Source: an uncultured Lachnospiraceae bacterium
GTDB taxonomy: Bacteria > Bacillota_A > Clostridia > Lachnospirales > Lachnospiraceae
Assembly: GCA_905200565.1 (NCBI GenBank)
Contig: CAJKKX010000028.1
Coordinates: forward strand, 1-11,295
Direction: 5' to 3'
Length of the DNA: 11,295 nt
Below the pieces are notes generated by a model. That model ran no database searches. It was not told where the DNA came from and saw only the letters and a program-made list of their open reading frames with translations. Made by a program: the position numbers and the translations under genes. This document shows, piece after piece, positions 1-6,032 of the stretch; the first letter of the stretch is position 1; every line of letters starts with the position of its first letter.

Positions 1-1774
1 CGATGCAGACACCGTTGGAGAACGGCTCGATACCACAGATACACTCGAAGCATCCGCAGGATGTCATTGGTTTTTCCATGATGGAGTACAGAGATACATC
101 TTCCAGAGCACCCTGGGAGAATTTACGAACTGCTTCGTTGACATCCTCGTACTCTCCGATTCTCTCGTCGATCACACGTTCTTTTGTGATGACCTGGCAC
201 GGTCCTTCCGGATCAAGCTGATGCGTCGCCTTGGCGTCAAGCCACGAAACTGCGCCGCAGAGTCCAAGTCTTTCCGGCGTAACCACACATACGTGGCTCG
301 GTGAGAACGCCTGACACATGATACAGCTATAGTATACGTCTACGCCTTCGTCTGTCAGTGTCATAAGTCTCTCATCTCGTTTATCGAACATCGGCGTAGC
401 TACCTCATGACGAATTCTTGTACACTCAGCCGGGTCTGTATAAATTTTAACCTGGCACTTATCCACTACGGCTGCGAACTCGCTCTTAACCTTTGCATAG
501 AGCACTTCACCGATATGTTTTGCACGGAATCCGGCTGCAAACGCATCTTTGCTGACACGAATACGAATCATGTCACGCTGTCCGGTGTGCATAACGCCTT
601 CGATGCAGTTCAGATAGGAGTGGAACTTACGCTCGAATACCGGCTCGAAATCTGCCTGCATGGTCTTTCCGGCTACTTCTACTACGTATGCGATGCTGTT
701 CTTACTGCCGACTGCCATCTCATCAATATCCGGTCCAATAATTTCAATCTTGTGATCCTCGATCTCGCTGGCCTCTTTTGCAAGTACCAGCTCGCAGCAG
801 TCTACTCTGGAACCGTCAAACTCTACCTGCATGTCGCCGCGGCGGATAATCTCACCCTCGAACGCAGAAGCAAATGCTACCGGAATGTCAATATTTGTAA
901 TCTTAATCTTAATATCTCTTGCTTCCAGAGAAGTTGCATTAAACTTGGAAACGTCTTTCTGGACAATCAGGCTCTTCGGTACGCGGAAAGTCTCCTCGTT
1001 TGTGATAACCGGGAATCCAAGTGCGATAGCGCCTGCTCCACATGCAACAATGACCGGATCAAGCGGTGCGAACGCATTTACAAATGCCGGAACACGCTCG
1101 AAGGTATATTTCATAAGTCCTGTTGCGTCGCCCGGCTGGATATTACCGAAGATCAGAGCAGCCCTGACTGCAACGGATACCACATGAATCACGCTGGTAA
1201 CATCTTTTCCAAGCGGAATCACACGTACGTTTGCACCTGTCTTGTAGCCCAGCTCTTCGCACTGGTCGATAATACCGCCTACCAGCGTTACCAGAATACC
1301 CTGTGCCTGATAGCTCTTAACCAGGTCAACGCCTTCCTGCGCGGTAGGCGCTGCTCCCAGGATAACTGCGACGCCTGGGATATCCCCTGTTACAAGAGGT
1401 ACGCCAAGCTCACGGATAATCGCGTCGCCCAGATGTCCATAGCACGGAGCCTCGTATGGCGCAGCGCCATCCATATATTTTAACACTTCAATAAACTCTG
1501 CACACAGAGCGGTAGCCACGCCTGACATAAAAGCGTCATTCAGACGTTTTTCTCTTGTCATCAGACTCTTTACGACTCCCAGAGCATCTTTCAGCTCGCC
1601 AAGCGTCGAAACCTTTGTGCCTGTTACGCCATAGTAGCATGGCAGACTGTATGCGGTGTCAGGGAAAGCAATTGCTTTATCTGCCCCATGTTTTTCGATA
1701 GCGTCATTGATTGCGCCCTCTGTCAGACCGTATACGGCATCGTTTCCACTAAATACAACATCAAATAATGTCAC
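1..1774 (-). CDS. acsB: CO-methylating acetyl-CoA synthase, catalytic subunit (3' end beyond window)
   Basis: This is the acetyl-CoA synthase (alpha) subunit of the CO dehydrogenase/acetyl-CoA synthase complex. In the cytoplasm it condenses CO, a methyl group from the corrinoid protein and CoA into acetyl-CoA, the last step of the Wood-Ljungdahl pathway. The window holds 591 codons; the Moorella enzyme, from memory, has about 729, so roughly the last 110-120 residues are missing at the left edge. The A-cluster ligands are visible: C484, C487, C496 and C506 for the 4Fe-4S cluster, and the Cys-Gly-Cys of the distal nickel site at C573-G574-C575. All sit a constant 22 residues before their Moorella counterparts, so the N-terminus is slightly shorter. 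The N-terminal CODH-contacting domain is present (PDTAYSLP near residue 38). The start is GTG at 1774, 8 nt after a GGAGG at 1783-1787. No Wood-Ljungdahl gene lies upstream, so acsB leads its transcript. Identification is very secure. Confidence 0.96.
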   Translation of the reverse strand, partial: MTLFDVVFSGNDAVYGLTEGAINDAIEKHGADKAIAFPDTAYSLPCYYGVTGTKVSTLGELKDALGVVKSLMTREKRLNDAFMSGVATALCAEFIEVLKYMDGAAPYEAPCYGHLGDAIIRELGVPLVTGDIPGVAVILGAAPTAQEGVDLVKSYQAQGILVTLVGGIIDQCEELGYKTGANVRVIPLGKDVTSVIHVVSVAVRAALIFGNIQPGDATGLMKYTFERVPAFVNAFAPLDPVIVACGAGAIALGFPVITNEETFRVPKSLIVQKDVSKFNATSLEARDIKIKITNIDIPVAFASAFEGEIIRRGDMQVEFDGSRVDCCELVLAKEASEIEDHKIEIIGPDIDEMAVGSKNSIAYVVEVAGKTMQADFEPVFERKFHSYLNCIEGVMHTGQRDMIRIRVSKDAFAAGFRAKHIGEVLYAKVKSEFAAVVDKCQVKIYTDPAECTRIRHEVATPMFDKRDERLMTLTDEGVDVYYSCIMCQAFSPSHVCVVTPERLGLCGAVSWLDAKATHQLDPEGPCQVITKERVIDERIGEYEDVNEAVRKFSQGALEDVSLYSIMEKPMTSCGCFECICGIEPFSNGVCI

Positions 1775-1782
1775 TGTTAATA

Positions 1783-1787
1783 CCTCC
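1783..1787 (-). promoter_or_regulatory. Ribosome binding site of acsB
   Basis: GGAGG on the minus strand, 8 nt before a GTG codon at 1774-1772. It decides the start, because no ATG in frame lies at a suitable distance and the protein aligns with AcsB from this point. Confidence 0.85.
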
Positions 1788-1816
1788 AATCAGCTATTTG
1801 ATTTATCGATTTTTTC

Positions 1817-1950
1817 GTAACTGTTCAGTACCTTCACAGTTACGATGCAAAAATCCATGAAAATCGTCTTCGACGATGGAATTTTTGCGCTCTTGAATCA
1901 TGTTTTCACGGTCTCAGCAGCAAGTGCTTCGGCCTGTTTTGAATAGTTAC
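1817..1950 (-). repeat. 134-bp intergenic element with terminal inverted repeats (copy 1)
   Basis: The element is bounded by GTAACTGTTCA (1817-1827) and TGAATAGTTAC (1940-1950), inverted repeats of 11 bp with one mismatch. Inside, on the minus strand, 1847-1888 can fold into a long hairpin: GCAAAAAT(T)CCAT pairs with ATGGATTTTTGC, with an inner ATCGTC/GACGAT stem. A second hairpin at 1816-1844 has 10-bp arms (TCGTAACTGT/ACAGTTACGA). The right 70 bp (1881-1950) recurs in opposite orientation at 5416-5486. The minus orientation is chosen because both copies then point toward the gene they precede. It lies between acsB and any promoter upstream of it, so it may be part of the acsB leader. No transposase is nearby; it could be a MITE-like repeat or a structured leader or small RNA. 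Confidence 0.75.
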
Positions 1951-2078
1951 ATGATTACTTATAATATACTGTGAATTTCGGAAAAAGAAAAGTCCATAAA
2001 TGCTCTTTCCTGCTTTGAGATAACTGAAATTTTCATGATAAATATTCATAATATATATTTCTATTATCGTATATCTTG

Positions 2079-2087
2079 TGCTATAAT
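2079..2087 (+). promoter_or_regulatory. Extended -10 promoter of the leuCD operon
   Basis: TGCTATAAT is a perfect extended -10 (TGn plus TATAAT). The -35 position, 17 bp upstream, has no good match (TTCTAT at 2059-2064), which is usual for extended -10 promoters. The predicted start near 2094 leaves a leader of about 64 nt. That is too short for a T-box, and no leader-peptide attenuator is evident. A small AACCG-GAA-CGGTT hairpin (2109-2121) lies in this leader. Confidence 0.7.
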
Positions 2088-2157
2088 GTCATGTGAAAGC
2101 GATTTCGGAACCGGAACGGTTGCGGGATATGTATAGAGGATACAGGAGGAGAAGCAG

Positions 2158-3429
2158 ATGAAAGGAATGACAATGACACAGAAGATTCTGGCTGCACATG
2201 CCGGACTTCCGTATGTAGAGGCAGGCCAGCTTATTGAGGCAGACCTGGATCTGGTGCTTGGAAATGATATTACGTCACCGGTAGCGATTCATGAAATGGA
2301 TAAAATGACAAAACAGACAGTATTTGACAAAGACAAGATCGCGCTGGTTATGGATCATTTCATCCCCAATAAAGATATTAAATCCGCAGAGCATTGTAAA
2401 TGTGTAAGGCAGTTCGCCTGCAAGCATGAGATTACCAATTATTTTGACGTAGGCGACATGGGAATCGAACATGCGCTTCTGCCGGAAAAAGGACTGACGG
2501 TGGCAGGAGATGTCATCATCGGCGCGGATTCGCATACGTGTACGTATGGCGCGCTGGGAGCATTTTCCACTGGCGTGGGAAGCACGGATATGGCGGCAGG
2601 TATGGCGACAGGAAAAGCATGGTTCAAGGTGCCGTCCGCAATCCGGTTTCATCTGGTGGGAAAACCGTCCAAATGGGTGAGCGGAAAAGACGTCATCCTG
2701 CATATTATTGGAATGATCGGCGTGGACGGCGCTCTGTATAAATCGATGGAATTTGTGGGAGAAGGCGTCAGGAATCTGACGATGGATGACCGTTTTACGA
2801 TCGCGAACATGGCGATCGAGGCTGGCGGAAAGAATGGAATCTTCCCGGTGGACGATCTGACGATTCAGTATATGAAGGAGCACTCGAAACGACCGTTTCA
2901 GGTATATGAAGCGGATGAAGACGCCGTTTATGATGAGGAATATACCATTGACCTCAGCGCATTAAAGCCGACGGTCGCATTCCCGCATCTGCCGGAGAAT
3001 ACAAAGACAATTGATGAGATTACGGAAGACGTCATGGTAGACCAGTCTGTGATCGGTTCCTGTACAAACGGGCGGATTGATGATTTGCGCTGTGCGGCGG
3101 AAATCCTGAAAGGCCGCCATGTAAAGAAAGGCGTGCGCTGTATTGTGATTCCGGCGACCCAGCAGATTTATCTTCAGGCGATTCAGGAGGGGCTGGTACA
3201 GACGTTTATCGAGGCGGGAGCCGTGGTAAGCACACCGACCTGTGGACCGTGCCTGGGAGGCTATATGGGCATCCTGGCGGCAGGGGAGCGCTGCATTTCC
3301 ACGACAAATCGTAATTTTGTGGGACGTATGGGGCATGTGGATTCTGAAGTATATCTGGCGAGCCCGGCAGTGGCGGCAGCAAGCGCTGTGACCGGAAAAA
3401 TTTCCACGCCCGAAGAACTGGGATTATAG
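2158..3429 (+). CDS. leuC: 3-isopropylmalate dehydratase, large subunit
   Basis: Large subunit of isopropylmalate isomerase, which interconverts 2- and 3-isopropylmalate in leucine biosynthesis as a cytoplasmic LeuC-LeuD complex. The protein has 423 aa, the size of the short LeuC (LeuC2/homoaconitase-like) type found in Clostridia and archaea rather than the roughly 470-aa enterobacterial type. The aconitase-fold 4Fe-4S ligands are C302 in GSCTNGR and C362 and C365 in TCGPCLGG. The [13 protein letters not shown] stretch near residue 124 is typical of the family. The ATG start follows AGGAGGA (2144-2150) by 7 nt. A near-consensus promoter lies upstream and leuD follows after 13 nt. Related enzymes of this size use homoaconitate or 2-methylmalate, but the pairing with leuD and similarity to bacterial LeuC favour isopropylmalate. 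leuA and leuB are not in the window. Confidence 0.93.
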   Translation: MKGMTMTQKILAAHAGLPYVEAGQLIEADLDLVLGNDITSPVAIHEMDKMTKQTVFDKDKIALVMDHFIPNKDIKSAEHCKCVRQFACKHEITNYFDVGDMGIEHALLPEKGLTVAGDVIIGADSHTCTYGALGAFSTGVGSTDMAAGMATGKAWFKVPSAIRFHLVGKPSKWVSGKDVILHIIGMIGVDGALYKSMEFVGEGVRNLTMDDRFTIANMAIEAGGKNGIFPVDDLTIQYMKEHSKRPFQVYEADEDAVYDEEYTIDLSALKPTVAFPHLPENTKTIDEITEDVMVDQSVIGSCTNGRIDDLRCAAEILKGRHVKKGVRCIVIPATQQIYLQAIQEGLVQTFIEAGAVVSTPTCGPCLGGYMGILAAGERCISTTNRNFVGRMGHVDSEVYLASPAVAAASAVTGKISTPEELGL

Positions 3430-3442
3430 GAGGAGAGAGAAG

Positions 3443-3928
3443 ATGAAAGCAAACGGACGTGTTTTTAAATATGGCGACAACGTAGATACAGATGTAATCA
3501 TCCCGGCAAGGTATTTGAATTCTTCAGATCCTGCGGAGCTTGCGACACATTGTATGGAGGACATTGACAAAAATTTTGTAAAGCAGGTGCAGAAAGGCGA
3601 TATCATCGTTGCAGAGAAGAATTTTGGCTGCGGCTCCTCCAGAGAACATGCCCCGATTTCGATTAAGGCGGCGGGCGTGAGCTGTGTGATCGCCGAGACT
3701 TTTGCCAGAATCTTTTACCGAAACGCAATTAACATCGGCCTTCCGATCATTGAATGCCCGGAAGCATCCAGAGGAATCGAAGCAGGAGATGAAGTTGAGG
3801 TGGATTTTGACAGCGGTATGATATATAATAGAACAAAAGGAACCGAATTCAAAGGGCAGGCTTTTCCTGAGTTTATGCAGAGGATTATCAAAGCCGAAGG
3901 GTTGATTAACTACATTAACAACAAATAG
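3443..3928 (+). CDS. leuD: 3-isopropylmalate dehydratase, small subunit
   Basis: Swivel-domain subunit that completes the active site of LeuC. It has 161 aa, normal for the short bacterial/archaeal LeuD type. Visible hallmarks are [16 protein letters not shown] (10-25), [10 protein letters not shown] (60-69) and [15 protein letters not shown] in the middle. The substrate-recognition loop after the ARYL motif reads YLNS (24-27), whereas characterised archaeal isopropylmalate and homoaconitate enzymes carry YLRT- or YLRV-like loops there. That leaves some doubt about exact substrate range, though the operon partner is LeuC. The start ATG follows a GGAGGAGAGAGAAG stretch and lies 13 nt after the leuC stop, so the two are almost certainly cotranscribed and probably translated in equal amounts. 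Confidence 0.93.
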   Translation: MKANGRVFKYGDNVDTDVIIPARYLNSSDPAELATHCMEDIDKNFVKQVQKGDIIVAEKNFGCGSSREHAPISIKAAGVSCVIAETFARIFYRNAINIGLPIIECPEASRGIEAGDEVEVDFDSGMIYNRTKGTEFKGQAFPEFMQRIIKAEGLINYINNK

Positions 3929-3954
3929 AACATTGGTTAGACAGGAGGTAAGAA

Positions 3955-4278
3955 ATGAAAGTATTATACAGAGATGAATTTGAAAATCTGGCGGTTATGC
4001 AGGTGAGTAAAGCGGCTTATCATGAGGAAGAAGGGATTCTTGAGCTGGACGGTCCGGAGGAGGACATTGCGGTGAAAACATCAGCAAAGGCAGCGGAGGG
4101 GATCATGCGTATGCTGTATGAGACAGACAAAGCGGATGTGACGGCATATGAATATTGTGAAGTGGATTATGAGTTTGATGATGACGATGAAGAGTACGAA
4201 GATGACGACGAATTTGATGCGATGCTTGACAGGATTTTGAATGATTCGGAAAAGAACGGAGTTCTGCGGTTTAAATAA
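3955..4278 (+). CDS. Small, highly acidic protein of unknown function
   Basis: I do not recognise this 107-aa protein. The first 65 residues look like a compact mixed alpha/beta domain (MKVLYRDEFENLAVMQ, then an EEEGILEL strand and a KAAEGIMRML helix). Residues 71-88 form an acidic tract with 14 Asp/Glu in 18 positions, followed by a predicted helix and a basic tail (GVLRFK). There is no signal peptide, membrane segment or cysteine cluster. A strong AGGAGG precedes the ATG. The gene lies 26 nt after leuD and 20 nt before the hydrolase, so it is probably cotranscribed with leuCD. Coding is supported by the good ribosome binding site, the operon spacing and uniform codon use. A role in leucine synthesis is not implied by position alone; the acidic tract could bind metal or a basic partner. 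Confidence 0.8.
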   Translation: MKVLYRDEFENLAVMQVSKAAYHEEEGILELDGPEEDIAVKTSAKAAEGIMRMLYETDKADVTAYEYCEVDYEFDDDDEEYEDDDEFDAMLDRILNDSEKNGVLRFK

Positions 4279-4298
4279 AGGCGTCACAGGAGAATACT

Positions 4299-5021
4299 AT
4301 GATTGAACCGAGACAGCATGGGTATTTTAAGATACACAATGCCAATATCTATTACCGAATCTACGGAACGGGTGAAAAAACGCTTTTCTTTTTACATGGA
4401 AATGGTGAGGACTGGACCTGTTTTAAGCGGCAGATCGAATTTTTTTCCAGGGAGTACACGGTTGTTACGATGGATAGCCGGGGACATGGACATTCGGGCG
4501 TCAGCGAGAAGCCATTGACCATTCGGCAGATTGCGCAGGACGCAGCTTTGCTGATTAAAAAACTTCAACTGGAACATGTCACTCTGGTGGGTTTTAGCGA
4601 TGGCGCAAACATTGTACTGGAAATGGCATTAAACAGTACCATTCCCTATGAGAAGCTGATTCTCGGCGGAGCGAATCTGAATCCGCAGGGAGTGAAGATG
4701 CGCTATCAGATTCCAATGATTCTGGCTCACGCATTTTGCGAGTTTGCGGCGCGGTTTTATCCAAAATTGCAATTAAAAGCGGACATCCTGGGTCTTATGA
4801 TCCATGAGCCGAATATCCAGCCGGAACTTTTAAAGAAGATTACCGCACCGGTGCTCGTGATGGCGGGAGAATATGATATGATTAAAGAAAAGCATACGAA
4901 GCAGATTGCAGCATCGCTTCCAAACAGCAGGCTGGCAATCATTCCGAATGCGAGTCACTTTATTTTTGACGCATGGGCGACGAAAGTAAATTATGTGATG
5001 AACACATTTTTATCCTTGTAA
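4299..5021 (+). CDS. Alpha/beta-fold hydrolase
   Basis: Cytoplasmic serine hydrolase of the alpha/beta superfamily, 240 aa, no signal peptide. The oxyanion-hole HGNGEDW motif is at 33-39, DSRGHGHS at 59-66, and the nucleophile elbow GFSDG gives Ser100. The likely triad is completed by Asp193 (GEYDMI) and His220 (NASHF). The cap region between about 120 and 170 is short, as in small esterase and BioH/MhpC-like members. The substrate cannot be deduced; carboxylesters or thioesters are the common choices. The start ATG is 20 nt after the acidic protein, with ACAGGAGA just before it, and the gene is followed at once by a strong terminator, so it ends the leuCD transcription unit. Assignment to the superfamily is firm; any narrower function would be a guess. 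Confidence 0.88.
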   Translation: MIEPRQHGYFKIHNANIYYRIYGTGEKTLFFLHGNGEDWTCFKRQIEFFSREYTVVTMDSRGHGHSGVSEKPLTIRQIAQDAALLIKKLQLEHVTLVGFSDGANIVLEMALNSTIPYEKLILGGANLNPQGVKMRYQIPMILAHAFCEFAARFYPKLQLKADILGLMIHEPNIQPELLKKITAPVLVMAGEYDMIKEKHTKQIAASLPNSRLAIIPNASHFIFDAWATKVNYVMNTFLSL

Positions 5022-5026
5022 AGAGA

Positions 5027-5069
5027 AACCTCTCTGTGAAGCAGCAGACGCTTCGCAGAGAGGTTTTTT
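5027..5069 (+). terminator. Rho-independent terminator of the leuCD operon
   Basis: AACCTCTCTGTGAAGC pairs with GCTTCGCAGAGAGGTT across a 7-nt loop: a 16-bp stem with a single G-U wobble, followed by a T run. It starts 5 nt after the hydrolase stop codon. Confidence 0.95.
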
Positions 5070-5086
5070 ATCTAAAGATGCCATAC

Positions 5087-5118
5087 GGATTGCTCCGCAC
5101 TTCGTGCTTCCGCAATCC
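5087..5118. repeat. Palindromic hairpin element
   Basis: GGATTGC and GCAATCC (7 bp, perfect) enclose an inner GCAC/GTGC stem with a TTC loop; short unpaired purine- or pyrimidine-rich stretches separate the two stems. No T run follows, so it is not an obvious terminator. It resembles short REP-like palindromes scattered in intergenic regions, but only one copy is in the window. Confidence 0.55.
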
Positions 5119-5149
5119 TGCCCCCTAATTCGGATATCGTGAGGCTGAC

Positions 5150-5176
5150 GCCCCACTTTTATCCTCATTTTGGGGC
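5150..5176. repeat. GC-capped hairpin
   Basis: GCCCCA (5150-5155) and TGGGGC (5171-5176) form a 6-bp perfect inverted repeat around a 15-nt AT-rich loop. It abuts the larger palindrome that follows and may be part of the same element. Confidence 0.4.
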
Positions 5177-5238
5177 GGGTCATAAAGTCAAGCTTCCACG
5201 TTGTGTTTACACATAAGTGAAAGCTTGACTTTTGACCC
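5177..5238. repeat. 62-bp imperfect palindrome downstream of tRNA-Pro
   Basis: The left arm GGGTCATAAAGTCAAGCTTCCAC (5177-5199) pairs with the right arm GTGAAAGCTTGACTTTTGACCC (5217-5238), with one mismatch and one extra base. The 17-nt interior contains a further TGTG/CACA stem. It lies 13 nt past the 3' end of the minus-strand tRNA. It could help end or process the tRNA transcript, but no T run follows on either strand, so a repeat or cruciform element is the more cautious reading. Confidence 0.6.
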
Positions 5239-5251
5239 TGGCATTATAAAA

Positions 5252-5325
5252 TCGGAGTGACAAGATTTGAACTTGCGACCTCTCGGCCCCCAGCCGAGCG
5301 CGCTACCAAGCTACGCCACACTCCG
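5252..5325 (-). tRNA. tRNA-Pro (anticodon GGG)
   Basis: A 74-nt cloverleaf read on the minus strand. The acceptor stem CGGAGTG/CACTCCG is perfect with discriminator A. The D arm is GCGTAGCTTGGTAGCGC, the anticodon stem CTCGG/CCGAG holds the loop CTGGGGG with anticodon GGG, and the T arm carries GTTCAAATC. The 3' CCA is not encoded (TTT follows), so it must be added by CCA transferase. It stands alone rather than in a tRNA cluster and reads CCC/CCU proline codons. Confidence 0.96.
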
Positions 5326-5334
5326 ATAGCAATG

Positions 5335-5363
5335 ATTATAGCAAGATTTAGAAAAAATAGCAA
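5335..5363 (-). promoter_or_regulatory. Promoter of tRNA-Pro
   Basis: On the minus strand TTGCTA (5358-5363) and TATAAT (5335-5340) are separated by exactly 17 bp, and a TGC before the -10 gives an extended -10. Transcription should begin within a few bases of the mature tRNA 5' end at 5325. Confidence 0.82.
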
Positions 5364-5415
5364 GGGAAAATTTGAATCCTTTTTTGAAGAAAAACTGTCT
5401 AATGTATGTAAGGAA

Positions 5416-5486
5416 GTAACTGATTCAGAACAGGTCCAAGCGCTTGCTGCTGAGACCGTGAAAACATGATTCAAGAGTGCAAAAAT
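5416..5486 (+). repeat. Partial second copy of the intergenic element
   Basis: This 71-bp stretch matches the reverse complement of 1881-1950. A 35-bp core (5442-5476) is identical and the rest differs at a few positions. It begins with the same GTAACT terminus and stops at GCAAAAAT, where the hairpin-forming half of copy 1 is missing. The ribosome binding site of the sigma-factor gene begins 7 nt later, so the element lies in that gene's upstream or leader region in the same relative orientation as copy 1 before acsB. Confidence 0.8.
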
Positions 5487-5492
5487 AAAAAG

Positions 5493-5500
5493 AAGGAGGT
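5493..5500 (+). promoter_or_regulatory. Ribosome binding site deciding the sigma-factor start
   Basis: AAGGAGGT is a near-perfect anti-16S match, 7 nt before TTG at 5508. An in-frame ATG at 5466 lacks a ribosome binding site at the right distance and sits inside the repeat, so TTG is preferred. Confidence 0.88.
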
Positions 5501-5507
5501 GTTATAT

Positions 5508-6032
5508 TTGAAGCATCTGGTGATAAAGGCACAGAAGAAAAATGAAGAGGCCTTTGTAAAACTGATGGAGCTGAATAAGCAGGGAATGTACAAAGTTGCG
5601 AAGTCTTATCTTTCCTATGAGGAAGATGTGGCGGATGCTATGCAGGAGACGATTCTTACCTGCTATGAAAAGCTGGATACGCTGCGTAATCCGCAGTATT
5701 TTAAGACCTGGATGACCCGTATCCTCATTAATAAATGTAAGGATATTCTTCAGAAAAACAGAGAGTTGTGCTTGATGGATGAGATGCCGGAGGTTTTGGA
5801 AAAAAGCATGGCGCAGGAAAATATCGAATTTATGGAGCTTTTGAACTCTTTGGATGAAAAGTATCGGACGATCCTGATTCTTTATTATGTAGAAGGATTT
5901 AAGACAAGGGAAATCGCAGAGATTCTGGAAATGAATGAGTATACGGTAAAGACAAGGCTGGCAAGGGCAAGGAAAAATTTCGCCAGGGAATATCAAAAGG
6001 CAGAGATATGTACAGGAGGACAGAATATATGA
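5508..6032 (+). CDS. ECF-type RNA polymerase sigma factor
   Basis: An extracytoplasmic-function sigma-70 factor, 174 aa from the TTG start, which would direct RNA polymerase to a small stress or envelope regulon. Region 2 spans about 15-82, including the VADAMQETILTCYEKLDTLR stretch and FKTWMTRILINKCKD. Region 4 spans about 108-160, with helix-turn-helix TREIAEILEMNEYTVKTRL followed by the basic RARKNF. Region 3 is absent, as expected for the ECF class. The style resembles the SigV group of Firmicutes. The stop codon overlaps the ATG of the next gene as ATGA, strong evidence of translational coupling to a cognate anti-sigma factor. No clear sigma-A promoter and no TGAAAC-type autoregulatory promoter could be picked out upstream. 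Confidence 0.92.
   Translation: MKHLVIKAQKKNEEAFVKLMELNKQGMYKVAKSYLSYEEDVADAMQETILTCYEKLDTLRNPQYFKTWMTRILINKCKDILQKNRELCLMDEMPEVLEKSMAQENIEFMELLNSLDEKYRTILILYYVEGFKTREIAEILEMNEYTVKTRLARARKNFAREYQKAEICTGGQNI

Noticed and set aside
407..1483. Long plus-strand open frame of 358 codons
   Set aside because: It is antisense to acsB, is rich in Cys and His without any motif, and lacks a ribosome binding site; acsB on the minus strand matches its family throughout.
1951..1980. Minus-strand promoter for acsB near TATTATAAG
   Set aside because: A -10-like sequence exists, but no acceptable -35 is found at 16-18 bp, so the acsB start of transcription is left open.
2093..2157. T-box or leucine attenuator before leuC
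   Set aside because: The leader is only about 64 nt, with no specifier loop, no T-box sequence and no run of Leu codons.
5257..5469. Plus-strand 70-codon frame crossing the tRNA and repeat
   Set aside because: Its first third is the antisense of tRNA-Pro and its end is the repeat; there is no ribosome binding site.
5466..5507. ATG start at 5466 for the sigma factor
   Set aside because: It lies inside the repeat with no ribosome binding site, while TTG at 5508 has AAGGAGGT at the ideal distance and matches the usual ECF N-terminus.
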